Below, in pieces: positions 50,673-62,399 of a stretch of 64,000 nt of DNA (the first letter of the stretch is position 1; each line of letters begins with the position of its first letter). Under the pieces are notes generated by a model. That model saw only the letters and a list, made by a program, of their open reading frames with translations, had not been told where the DNA came from and made no database searches. The stretch is from Luzula sylvatica. Lineage: Eukaryota; Streptophyta; Magnoliopsida; Poales; Juncaceae. Where the stretch lies: positions 30,983,314-31,047,313 of the forward strand of contig OX326958.1 of the NCBI GenBank assembly GCA_946800325.1. Direction: 5' to 3'. The translations under genes were made by a program, and so were the position numbers.

Positions 50673-53600
50673 TCACGATCTTTCTTTTTTGTTTCAGACG
50701 TTGTTTTTGATATTGTTTGTTTACAATTTTTATTGACAGTACTGTGTTGGTTGTACACTTGTACTTCCTCGTTTTTTTTTATATTTGTTTGTTTCGGATA
50801 TATTTTTAAAGGGGATATTGTTAAGATAATTTCTTTGGTCTTGTTATATTTTTCCATGTTAATTTATTTTTCTCATTTTTATAATGTGGATCCGATATAT
50901 ACAATTCTGTCAATAATAGTATGTTTTTACATTCGTCTAATGTACTTTTTTTACTAGTGTTCAATAATTCTAGAAGTTGTAGACCATTTGTCGCACTTTC
51001 TCTCTTAAAAAAATCTACAAATATGCCGATACGTCAGACAAATCCACTAAAAAAAATATCATTTGAATTGAGAATTCCAATTTAGAATTTGGTATATATA
51101 TTATGCAGTTGACTTAAATTACAAATATTATGTAACACAATTTGTATAGGATTCAATAATCATTATATAGTTCATGAGTTTAAGCCCGGACGTACTATTT
51201 TTTTGTTATTTGTATTTTCAATAATTATCTATGATGCATTTATATTTTCATTTTTACTCACAATTAAACATTGATTTTTTTTTTATGATTTTCATGTAGA
51301 CATTGATATTGCCATTGATTTACAACTAACTTTGAGCAATTTTAAAAAGTCATGCAACCTAACGTTGAATATGTGTCACAATATTACTCGTTTGATTTTT
51401 GTTGGACTGATTTTATTGAATTGTGTATCATTTCACATCATGTTATGTGATAAGATTTGAATACAAATGAACCGTGAAAAACTTAAATGTCTTAACACAA
51501 ATAAATTAATATATAATATTATGAGACATAAATCCATTATTATTAAATATTATTAGTATTTTTTAAATATAACTTAGAATAATCATGACATATATTCATT
51601 TGAATTTTCTCTTCATTTTGGGTTTCACATTATCATATTTCCAACATTCTTTTCTATAACTTAAAATTATGACAATTATGTAAGCAAATATAATACAAAA
51701 CTACATATAAGTATTTATAAATGCTAACAAGAATTCATAAAAAAGAATCCAAAAAAGAATCCAAATACCAAAAGATACTATTGAAATTAGCAAAACATAC
51801 TATTGAAAATGTATTATTTTATTCTCAATTTTAATTATGGTAACATATTGGATTCATTAGTATATTTTGCTAATTTGAATAATATATTTTGCTAGTTTCA
51901 TCAGTATATTATGCACGAGTGGATTTTTTTTGAATTTTTTTTTTTGGACTCTCCTTAGCAAGCCTGTATAAGTATTTAGCGATTTTTAAGTCTAATTATT
52001 AGTGTTTTTAAAACTACAATCTAAAAAAATTATACATAATACTCAGCATGTTACAGTTATGATTTTACTCAGAAAATTCCCATGTTAACTTTTCGAGAAT
52101 TATTAAAAATAAAATATATGAATTACTTAACACAAATAACTCCTTAAACACATTAACATTTTTTTCAAAAATTAATAAAAATGGAAGGTAAAAATTCACC
52201 TAACACAAATAACTTCTTAAACATCTATAACATATCATTTGTTAAATGCAAGTGTTCATGATATTATGAGATTTTGTATGTATATGCACATAATAAAATG
52301 AAATTAATGTTGCATATAACCAATATAACATACATATATACATAATTTAGCATCTTTAAAAATTGGAATTGTTTTTATTATAAACACAAATAAATCCATA
52401 ATTACAACAATAACCATTCTAGTTACTAAATTATAGAAATGACATTTTGGACATTTCAAAGGTCAAAGATTGTCAAAATTGATATTCGACACCATATTAC
52501 GCAATTGTATGTACCCGGCATTTATATTATTGAAGAAAAAAAATCAAAATAAATACTATATTTTGTTATTTAATTTAACAAAATCATATTTTCTTAAATC
52601 AATCTCACTTGTCCATTCATATTATAACAGAAAAAGTTCTACAAATATAGTTAAAATAATAACAAAGAATTACAATATATTTTTATTTTTATTTTTGGAT
52701 CATGTAAATCTAGAAATATCACATGTGCTACAATTGTAGCAAAAAGTATTTAGTAACCTATTTCTTACTCTTCTTCTTTCTCAAGGCTTCTATATATTAT
52801 CATAGTGAATTTCTATTTTAAAGTATTTCACGACCGCAATTGAAGGAAACAATATAATTGCGTGGTAGTAGAACAATTCTCGTTTCATTGGTTTCTGCCG
52901 GAAATGTTTTACTCGGCGAGTTCACCAAGATGATCAAGTGAATTGTATCATCTTCTCACCTGAATCAAGTACATTTTTCAATTTCCTCCAATTTCTCAGC
53001 AAAAAAGTATATTATGTATTTTTAAATAAAAATTATGAACTAAAATTTAACTATTTCTAGTATTTCTCAATATGAATTATTAGTTAAATATCATTCACTT
53101 GATTAGAAAACTTCAGCGTGTTATATATATATATTACAAGTTCATGCTTAACAGAACAGAAATGACCGTAATTGACATGAACGTATCATGAAGTTGTCAT
53201 GTTCTGGCAAACCTAACTAATAATTTGAAAAAAATTTCACCGCCCCAGGTTTCAACACAACATCCTTTATATCATTATTAACGTACCTAATTATTAATTA
53301 ATGCGGTGTACATATCATTATGAAAATTTTGTATGTGTATGCACATAATAAAATGAAATTAATGTTGCATATAACCAATATAATTTAAATTTAAATATAT
53401 ACATAATTGAGCATCTTTAAAAATTGGAAAGTTCTGCAGACACAAATAAAGTCATAATAATTACAATAATTCAAGTTATAAATGACATTCAAAGGTCGAG
53501 AATCGTCAAAAATTGTTTTTCCTTGATATTTGACTCCTATATTGCACCATTGTATGTACGCAACATTTAAATTGTTAAAGAAAAAAAATCAAAATAAATA

Positions 53601-54786
53601 ATATATTTCATTATTATATTTTAGAAAATCATATTTTTTTTAGAAAATATCTTTGTGCCTCTTAAAAATATTCATACTTTATAAAAGGATACATCTAATT
53701 GTATTTTATTTCGCAAATAAAAATCATATTTTCAAAAATATTTTGGACAATAAATTATTACATATAAATATAAAATTATATTCTCATTGTGTTAATTTGA
53801 AAAATCATATTACATTTTTTTATAATTTTTTTTAGATATTATGTTTTAGTTTTTCTCAATTATTCTTATTATTTTTCAAATTAACACAATCAGAATTAAT
53901 CGTATACTTAAATGTAATAATTTTTGGTACAATTTTTTTTTTTTGAAATAAAATACAGTTAGATATATCATTTTATAACATATGTTTTTTTTAAATATGT
54001 ACGCATTTATTTTTTCAAGCAAATGTGATTTTCTAAGATTTAATAATGAAATATAGTATTTGTTTTGATATTTATTTTTTTCAATAATATAAATGTTAGA
54101 TACATACAATGGTGCAATATGAGATTAAATATCAACGAAAATTAATTTTGACAATTCTCAATCGTTGAAAGGTGAAGAATATCATTTCTGTAATTTCATA
54201 ACTAGATGATTATTGTTGTAGTCGTAGCTTTATTTGTGTGTACGAACAAAAAGTTCCATGAATTAATAATCGAAAGGAAAATTGACCCGATATACATTTC
54301 TATCAAATGTTATCGTTTTACATTTATCTAATGTACTTTTTTTTTTACTTTGCATTATACATTTTCATGTCTAATATACATTTCTTTTATGATCTTTATA
54401 TCTATCTAATATAGTTTTACCTTTCCATTATGCGTTTATATATGTCTAATATAACTTCTTTACCTTTTATCTTTTTGAATCAACATATAATTTGTACACA
54501 ACATATTATTTTTAAGTGTTAATCTATTTTTTATTTCTCCAATATTTGTTAGTTGAAGATCACTACATATTTTCACAATACCACTACACTAATAGGGAGG
54601 GGTATATATAAAAAAAAAAACTAAAACTTATTGATCCATTAAATTTTTTAAAATATCTTCGTATAGAAATATAGTTAATTAAAATTATATATATTACATT
54701 ATTTATTATTACGATACTAGTATGTTTTTACTCGGGATTGTACGATGTAATTGATATGTTCCAGTTAACATCTTGAAGTGGATAAT
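50673..54786. repeat. Complex of duplicated and inverted Helitron-like repeats
   Basis: No gene seen. 50970-51650 is homologous to 57290-57970. 52940-53300 is homologous to 56650-57010. 52330-52590 and 53400-53650 are direct copies (CATCTTTAAAAATTGGAA, CAAAATAAATA(C/A)TATAT). The latter pairs in inverse with 53990-54260, around a centre near 53850 (TGTGTTAATTTGAAAAAT / ATTTTTCAAATTAACACA). The order suggests several nested insertions of one family. Confidence 0.65.
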
Positions 54787-54794
54787 ATCATCTT

Positions 54795-56640
54795 CATGGG
54801 CGGATCTTATAAAGGGCCGCGGGGGGCGATCGCCCCCCCCCCCCCCCCCCCCCCCCCCAAGAATTTTTAACATATAGTATATATTATTCGTAGTTATGTA
54901 TTTTGATATGTCGAAATAAAAAATCTACGTTAATTTTCTGCCCCAAAAAAATAATGAAATATATTGTGAATTGTGATTTAAGAAACACATAGTAAAACTT
55001 ATAAATTGAAGTAATAAATTAAGTTTTTGAATGAATCTTATATGTCAAGTCTTATATCTCTCAAAAAAAAAATTATACAACGGATCCCATCAAACCCATG
55101 CATAAATGAGAATTAACTAGGAGAATACTCGCGCTATGAGGCGAACATGTAAATTGTGTTTCTTATTGTAATATAAATTAGAGATTTGTATGATAATATT
55201 AATAATATCATGTTAAAATAAGGTTATTTGAATTCATTTATCTATGATTATTCATATGTTTTACAATTATTTTACATTATGATAACAAAAAATCTTATTT
55301 TTTAATCAAATAATAATACTTATATTAGTGACATTGTAGAATAATATATGAGATATAATACAATTTTACAAAAAAACATAACAACAAATATTATATCATT
55401 GTTTGCAATATTTCGTACAATATTAAATATAAAAATAATGAATCATACAACATATGTAGTAACACGTTATTAATTATTTAATAGTAATAATTTTGATTGA
55501 TTCAAAATGCGATGGAAACTATAAAATAATTCAAAAATTAATAGTGGATGTAATTTTATAAATAGTATCAAAATTTAATTTATAATATACATAAATACAA
55601 ATTATTTTGTATCATAACATTTTTTTTTAATTTGTATTTTTTTAAATTACAATACTATTTCATAAGTGTATAAGTTTAAGAAGTTATTTAGATGGATAAA
55701 CTATTTTTTAATTCTATTATTTTTTGAGAAAATTAATGTTAAATTTGTTTGTTTAAAAACAAAAATATAATCTACTTAGTGTTATATGAGATTCTTGTAG
55801 TTATAATTTAAAAAATAATAATAATACTTCAAAATTATATTATGCAAATAAAATATTTAAAAATCTATTATGTAAATTTGTACTTTTTTTTTTGCATATT
55901 TTCTTACATAATATCTTCACAAATTGAAATTATGAAAAACGATATGTATGAACTATGTTAATATGGATGTCAAAACGAAGAGAAAATTAAAATGAATATA
56001 CTTGATGAGTTTTTAAAATTAAATTTCTAAAAATGATACTAATATATGTTGTATATTTTATAATGTTACATATTCAATTATTAGTATTTCATATATAAAT
56101 TTTTCATATTCTATTGCATTCACATTTGATCATGTAATCTTATGTGAAATGTTAAACAATTGATTAGACATGGTCTAATGTGAAGCTAATCAATAATAAT
56201 AGTCCACTTCATTAATGTAGGATGATGTGACTTTCTAAGAATGCTTAAAACATAGTGCAAAATAATGACAAATAAACGACTACACAAAATACGATCTTCA
56301 AAAAATCTAACAAAAATTTAATAATTAAGATTAAAACACATCAATATATCTAAAGGTTTAAACGAATACTTACACATAGTCATACAAAATGCATGTCTTA
56401 AATGATCAAATATAATATTAATGTATATGATGAAACCACATCACCTAATTTAATAGTTAATAATCCTGCTAAGGATGGTGATGTGGCTTCATGAGGAAGC
56501 TCAAAAATAAGTAGAAAATAATGGAGTGGGTAAATATTGCTCCTCTTTTTTGTGTTATGCGTTAGTTAACAATTGAAATTAAAAAATATTTTGTGTTTAT
56601 ATTTCGCCCCCCCAATAATATGGTTCAAGATCCGCCACTG
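54795..56640. mobile_element. hAT-type element with 8-bp target duplication, split by a Helitron
   Basis: Left end CATGGGCGGATC, right end the inverse of CAGTGGCGGATC. The flanks are the perfect 8-mer ATCATCTT (54787-54794 and 56641-56648), the duplication length of hAT elements. Just inside the left end is an 18-bp palindrome GGGGGGCGATCGCCCCCC (54821-54838) running into 26 C residues (54833-54858). The right end has CGCCCCCCC at about 56605-56613. Without the inner Helitron the element is about 426 bp, so it is a MITE-size non-autonomous copy. Confidence 0.88.
55117..56536 (-). mobile_element. Degraded Helitron inside the hAT element
   Basis: The 3' end CTAG (55117-55120 on the minus strand) is preceded by a decayed hairpin (about 55129-55147). 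The 5' side matches the 5' part of the Helitron at 7912-10280 (ACTACA, CGATCTTCAAAAAAT, GATGATGTGGCTTCATGAG-like words, GAGTGGGTAAAT). The flanks are A and T. The exact 5' base is uncertain by a few positions. Confidence 0.65.
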
Positions 56641-58071
56641 ATCATCTTGTTACATGAATCAAGTATATTTTTCAATTTCCTCCAATTTCTCAGCAAAAAG
56701 TAGATTATGTATTTTTAAATCTAAATTATGAACTGAAATTTCACTACTACTCATATTTCTCAATGTGAATTATTAGTTAAATTCATTCACTTGATTAGAA
56801 AACTTCAGGGTGTTATATATTACACAAGTTCATGCTTAACAAATTAGAAATGAACGTAATTGACATGAACATATCATGAAGTTGTCATGTTCTAGCAAAA
56901 CCTAACTCTAATAATTTGAAAAAGTTTGCACCGCCCCAGGTTTCAACACAACGTCCTTTATATCATTATTAACATACCTAATTAACATGACTATTAAATT
57001 AACGAGTGATATATAATTAATAATTTCTATATAATAATTAAAAATCATTAATTCTGATGAATATTAATTACATATCACAAACTGATAAATTATGCGGCAC
57101 GTGTTAACTATCATTTTAGTTAAGTATGTTAATTAGAGATATAAAGAGTGTTGTGTTGAAATCGACGACATAAATAACATAAAAAAAAATACTTATTGGA
57201 CCAACTAATAAAAAATCGTACTTAGAATTTGTTTTACATAAAAATCAAATAACTATCATTGATGAAAATGCAAAGTTCCGTAAATATTTGATAGTTCAAG
57301 AAGTTGTACAACATTTGTCTACACCCTTCTTTCAAAATCTACAAATAGAACGTACACATGGACAAATCCAGAAACAAGTACATCATTGGATTGGCAATTC
57401 CAATTTAGAATTAGTATATATAATATGTAGTTGACTTAGATCATACATATGATGTAACATGACTAATATCAAATTTAATGATAATTTTATAGGTCATGAA
57501 TTTAAGACTCCACGGGTTAATTTTTGGTTGTATGTAGTGTTCAGAATTTTTTATGATGTATTTGTAACTTTGATTTTATATGATTATGATTTTTTTGTAG
57601 ACATTGATGTGCCAATAATTATTCGCTCTTCACTTTCGATATTCTCACATTTAACAAGAACAAATTAATTTTGAGCAATTTTAGAAGATCAAATTATCTA
57701 ACATTGAATATTTGTCGTATTACCACTCGTTAGTTTCACGTTGGACTAATTTTATTCAATTGTGTACCGTTTCACATGATCAAATATTAATACAAAAAAA
57801 ATTTTAAAAATTTAAATATCTAACACTACTAAATTAATATATAATATTATGATACATTCAAGAAATATTATTTGTATTTTTTAAATTATAAATTGTAATG
57901 ATTATGAAATATATTCATTCCAATCTTCTCTTTATTTCAAGTTTCATGTTATCAAATGTCAAAGATTTTTTTTCTCTAACCTAAAATTATATACATTACA
58001 TTATTTTGTTATTACAATACTAGAATATTATACTAAGAACTAGAAATTGTAACTCTTATCCTTGCTATGTA
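56641..58071. repeat. Right part of the duplicated repeat complex
   Basis: Continues the sequence broken by the hAT insertion: 56650-57010 matches 52940-53300, including CACCGCCCCAGGTTTCAACA, and 57290-57970 matches 50970-51650. The frame at 57459-57668 has no homologous frame in the other copy. Confidence 0.65.
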
Positions 58072-58800
58072 TTTTTTTGATCTTCTTCGTAAGGTCCTAT
58101 GATATGGACCTAACAGCCAGTAGGCACGAGTCTGCATAAACCGAGCCTGTTAGTCTTTGAGAGATTAGCCAATGAGTCGGCCTCTCCATTAGAATTCCTC
58201 GTGACCTGGATGATTGTTGGATCTTTAATTCGTCTCTTCCAGATAATACAATCTCTTGCTCGTTGAATCGCCGTGTTGAATGACGGGGCTATAGAATTTG
58301 GGTCCGTGTTTAGCTGTGCAAGCCGTGCTACTTCTTCATTGTCTGAGAAGAAAACCGTCGATTGGTCTGCGTGTGTTGTTGCTATGTATTCCATTGCGGT
58401 TGCAAGCGCCTCCCATTCCCCGTGAGTTACCCCATTCTTGGTCTGTGCCGGTTTTGCTTGGGCCGATATAATAATGGAAGAAACTAGAAAGGCCAGAAAG
58501 CTCGTACTCTCGGACACCAAAGAAGAGAGTGTTCAATTGATTCATCATCTTCATTGCATATTTGGCAGAATGGATTTATGCCATTGATTCTTCTACGTAA
58601 ATTCTCTCTCGAAGGTATTGCATTGATTTGACTACAAAATTCTCCACAAAAGTATTCCTAATTTTGGTGTAAGGCCTTGGCAAACTTCTCACAATTCTTT
58701 GTTTGGCAAACTTCGACTCGCAGATCCTCTCTCTCTCTCTTCGTTTATCTTCAATCTACCTACACTACTAGTGCTGTTGCTTTTCTGCAATTTCACCAAA
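58072..58800 (-). pseudogene. Decayed non-LTR retrotransposon 3' end (zf-RVT plus RNase H)
   Basis: On the minus strand, in shifting frames: PKLGILLWRIL, then LRRRINGINPFCQIC with EDDESIEHSLLWCP (zinc-binding region of plant LINE reverse transcriptases, C-x2-C...H...C), a stop, then a 136-residue frame 58520-58110. That frame has RNase H features (GEWEALATAMEYI, VFFSDNEEVARL, NSNGEADSLANL). The first catalytic Asp segment of RNase H is missing. A short A-run (58072-58078 read as T) after GAAGAAGATC marks its 3' end. Older and more damaged than the neighbouring LINE. Confidence 0.75.
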
Positions 58801-58834
58801 GAAAGGTCAGTTCTTTTCCTCTTTTCAACTAATT

Positions 58835-61104
58835 TTTTTTTTTTGATGAAATTAGAGAGGGCTTAAACATCCCCCATCTAATATTTTTTATTAATTAAGT
58901 AATAATTTACAGATTACCTAACTAAATCTAATATCTTCCCACTTAATATTATTCATTAGATTTTACTTTTACCCCCCATCAGCCCAAAACGAAAAAAAGT
59001 GAAAAGCCCATAAGTTTCTTTCCATTTCAAGAAGTGACTTCAATCTCTCTTTCATCTCCTATTTCCTTTTTTCATCGTGAGCCGACAGATCCTTTTCTCC
59101 TCCTCCTTCTTCCCCTCGATCAGTCTTTCTCCGTTTCGTCCTGCATCGTTTTCTTCTTAAAGATATCCACCTTCGATCTCTTGACTGTCTGTAAGAAGCC
59201 CCACTCCTCGATGATTTCTTCCGCTAATTTCGTCGGTGACTTATTTTGCTCGGTGAAGTGTTTTCTACATCTGTCCCGCCACATCCCAAATACGAATGTG
59301 GCCGTCAACTCTTTGGATTCTCTGTCATGCCCCGGCTGGAAGATTTTGTCGATCATCTCGCTGAGACTCCTCTTAAGCTTCGATTCTCTACTGGTACCGG
59401 ATCTGAATAGAGCCCACGCTTTGTCGACGAAGTCACACTGCTCAATCAAATGACGGACTGATTCCAAGCTGGATTTGCACATGGAACATCGATTAGGTAT
59501 GCTCATGCCCCTTTTTATTAAGTTATCTATTGTTAAGACTCTATTCTGTCTCAACAACCAAATAAAAATATTTATCCTCAACGGTACCCTGAGTTTCCAT
59601 ATCCGTTCCAGTTCATTATGCGTATATACACCTTTCGCCATTAGGTCATACGCACTTTTTACTGTGTAATTCCCATTTTTTTCCAAATTCCAAACAAATC
59701 TATCATTACTTTCTCCTAGTTTTATTTCTTCAATCAGTAAATTTTTCAGTTTGGTCCACTCTTCCTCGGCCTTTATCGATTTTTCTTCTAATACTATCTC
59801 CCCCTCTTCCCTAATTAGGGTTTTTGCTTCTAGTATAGTAAGATCTTTTCTTGTCCTGAAGGTATATAGGTTTTCAAACTTGTATTTCATTCTTCCATAC
59901 CCCCAATTAACCTCCCATAGGCTAGATTGATTTCCCCTTCCTATTTGAACACTAACATTAGCATAAAACAAATTTGCATTTACTTTCACTGCTTGCCAGA
60001 AATGTGAATCAGTTTTCTTTCCTCTCACACGTTTATTTTCTTGCATAGGGTTAGTAACTAGTTTCTGCCAATTTATTCCTTGATTATTAGTATTATATTT
60101 CCACAGCCATTTTAATAGCAATGCATCATTAAAATGACTCAGATTTTTAACTCCCATTCCTCCTATCTCCTTAGGTGAACATACCCTATCCCACGAAATT
60201 AAATTAAATCCATGTTCTTTATTTCCTTTCCACAGAAATTCTCTTCTCCTTCTGTCTATCTCATCAATCGTCCATTTAGGAAATTTATACACCTGCATAT
60301 AATACACTGGTATAGTGGACATTACTGAGTTTATTAAGGTTAGTCTTCCACCTATACTTAGCAAAGAAGCTTTCCATCCTTGCAATATGTCGTCTATTTT
60401 TTCAATCATTTTTCTGAATTCTTCTTTTGATGGTTTTTTGTTACTTAGATTATATCCTAAGTATTTGAACGGTAGTTCAACATGTGGACAACCTAGTTCT
60501 CTTTCCATTTCCTGCACCTCTTCTCTATTTCCATTCACTATTGAGAATTCGGATTTTTCGTAATTAATTATGAGTCCAGAGCTTACACCAAAGGAGTTTA
60601 ACAATAGTTTTAGTCTTCGGGCTTGGTCTTTCTCTGGCTTTAACATAAACAAGGTGTCATCTGCATACATAAGTATGATTTGACACCCTTGAATTGGTCT
60701 TTCGATTAGATTTATCATTCCCATCCTCTCCACCACCCTTGTCAGAGCATCCATGGCTATTATAAACAGATAAGGAGAGATAGGATCTCCTTGTCTAACC
60801 CCTCTCCGATAATGCACATTTTTTCCAGGATCACCATTTAATAGGATTTTAGTAGAGCCCTTTAGTACATTATTTTGTATCCACGTTAGCCATTTACTTC
60901 CAAAACCCCTTTCCTTCATAATTTTCAATATAAAATTCCAACTAACAGTATCAAACGCCTTGCATATATCTGCTTTAAATAACATCAGTGGTTTTTTATT
61001 TGCAGATGAGTATTGTATTGCTTCACTTGCATATACATATGCTTCTGTGATTTCTCTCCCCCTCACGAATCCCAGCTGATTTGGTAAGATTAATTGAGGT
61101 TTTA
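58835..61104 (-). mobile_element. 5'-truncated LINE (L1-type) with 15-bp target duplication
   Basis: Flanked by the perfect direct 15-mer TCTTTTCAACTAATT (58820-58834 and 61105-61119). On the minus strand it ends in TTTCATC plus an A-tail and begins inside the reverse transcriptase region. This is the usual outcome of target-primed reverse transcription. 2,270 bp in all, with a 3' UTR of about 285 bp. Confidence 0.92.
59120..61102 (-). CDS. LINE ORF2 reverse transcriptase, 5'-truncated
   Basis: An open frame runs from the truncation point to TAA without a stop; numbering from the GTG at 61066 gives 648 residues, and about 12 more codons lie upstream (KPQLILPNQLGF). Reverse transcriptase motifs are present: A (FKADICKAFDTVSW, Asp33), B (RRGVRQGDPISPYLF, 87-101) and C (MYADDTLF, YADD 134-137). 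The zinc-binding domain is at about 466-555 (YTVKSAYDLM, then C527, C530, H539, C544). The endonuclease, the N-terminal RT part and a start codon are lost, so it cannot act by itself. There is no RNase H after the zinc domain. The unbroken frame suggests recent insertion. Confidence 0.92.
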   Translation of the reverse strand, partial: KPQLILPNQLGFVRGREITEAYVYASEAIQYSSANKKPLMLFKADICKAFDTVSWNFILKIMKERGFGSKWLTWIQNNVLKGSTKILLNGDPGKNVHYRRGVRQGDPISPYLFIIAMDALTRVVERMGMINLIERPIQGCQIILMYADDTLFMLKPEKDQARRLKLLLNSFGVSSGLIINYEKSEFSIVNGNREEVQEMERELGCPHVELPFKYLGYNLSNKKPSKEEFRKMIEKIDDILQGWKASLLSIGGRLTLINSVMSTIPVYYMQVYKFPKWTIDEIDRRRREFLWKGNKEHGFNLISWDRVCSPKEIGGMGVKNLSHFNDALLLKWLWKYNTNNQGINWQKLVTNPMQENKRVRGKKTDSHFWQAVKVNANLFYANVSVQIGRGNQSSLWEVNWGYGRMKYKFENLYTFRTRKDLTILEAKTLIREEGEIVLEEKSIKAEEEWTKLKNLLIEEIKLGESNDRFVWNLEKNGNYTVKSAYDLMAKGVYTHNELERIWKLRVPLRINIFIWLLRQNRVLTIDNLIKRGMSIPNRCSMCKSSLESVRHLIEQCDFVDKAWALFRSGTSRESKLKRSLSEMIDKIFQPGHDRESKELTATFVFGMWRDRCRKHFTEQNKSPTKLAEEIIEEWGFLQTVKRSKVDIFKKKTMQDETEKD

Positions 61105-61564
61105 TCTTTTCAACTAATTGAAGTGAGTAGATAAAGTTTCGATCTTTCTGTGTTTATTTTTTAGTAATGCAGAAATGTATTTTTGTCATTTGATTGTATT
61201 GGTCATATTGGTTGGTTTTTATTGGATTAATTAAAAAAATGAGATATTATTCAATCAATTGATTTGAGAAATAAGTGGAAATCAGTAGGCTAAAGATTCT
61301 TACTCAATCATTTGATTTTGTAGAAATCGATAACAATTGATTTGGGAAAGAAACAGAAAATAAAATCAAGAATTATTTTTAATTCCATTTCTAGTTGTGT
61401 GCTGTAGATTTTTCTTTTTTCTTTACATATTTTTTCTTCCAAATAGTTTCGAGCTATTAATAACCGAAAATTCAAGTATGTTATAATATTCATAAATTTA
61501 ACCATTTTTAATTGCCCCTGAGTTATATTCTAAATAGCTAATATTGTATTTGTTAGTAAATCAG

Positions 61565-61738
61565 ATGGAGAATTTCACTCGAGATGACTACTTGTCAGTG
61601 TTTTTGCAATTATTCACGTGTCTTGGATTGTGCGACAATGGGGAAGAAAAATCACTCTGGAACTATGTCCGACTAGAATTTGCGAACGAAACAGATATTT
61701 ACATAGAATTATCTACGAATCAGATATTGCATGCATAG
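61565..61738 (+). other. Unassigned short open frame
   Basis: 57 residues (MENFTRDDYLSVF...). It is followed at 61728-61840 by another frame ending REWVQIRDQIVTEMWARRGT. That ending weakly recalls the C-terminus of Harbinger/ALP1-like nucleases (xxRDxIxxxMW). Probably transposase debris. Low certainty. Confidence 0.3.
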
Positions 61739-62192
61739 ACGAGGTCATATGAGGAGCGGATCGAGAACTCGAGATGATGTAAGGGAATGGGTTCAAATTA
61801 GAGACCAAATCGTGACCGAGATGTGGGCCAGACGCGGAACTTAGATTAGATGTTATGTTTTGAAAAATATTGTGTATGTTAACTTTTGATAATTTATTTT
61901 GTTTCAAGCTTATTTTATCTTTTAAGTTTACCGATAACTAGTATTTGAAATTTTAAATTATGTTTGAAATTTTAATTTTATTTGGATATTTTAGTTGTTA
62001 TTTTAAATATTGTGTATGTCGACACGTAATATACGCTTCTTATGTTGATATTTTAGTTGTTATTTTAATTGGTTAGAATTTTAATTAAATTTTGTATTTC
62101 ATATATTAAATTCTATGTTTTGCTTTAATTGTTTCAATATGATTTTGGTATGCATTTTTCTCCGTTTATGTACAGAGAAGCAGGGATATATG

Positions 62193-62397
62193 TTTCAAAT
62201 TGTGAAGAACTAACATTAATAGACTTTGCGAGGAGGAAAATGTAGATGATCGGGACAGGAGCTATGTAGATTTCCAAGGGGATAAAAAAGAATATCGCAT
62301 GAAGAAGAGTGATTTCCAATTGTGAAGAACTAACTTCAATAGACTTTTGCAAGGAGGAAAATGTAGATTGCCTGTGGACAGGAGCTCTTTAGATTTC
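62193..62397 (+). repeat. Tandem duplication, about 120 bp period
   Basis: TTGTGAAGAACTAAC...GAGGAGGAAAATGTAGAT...GGACAGGAGCT starts near 62200 and again near 62320. No function seen. Confidence 0.85.
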
Positions 62398-62399
62398 TA

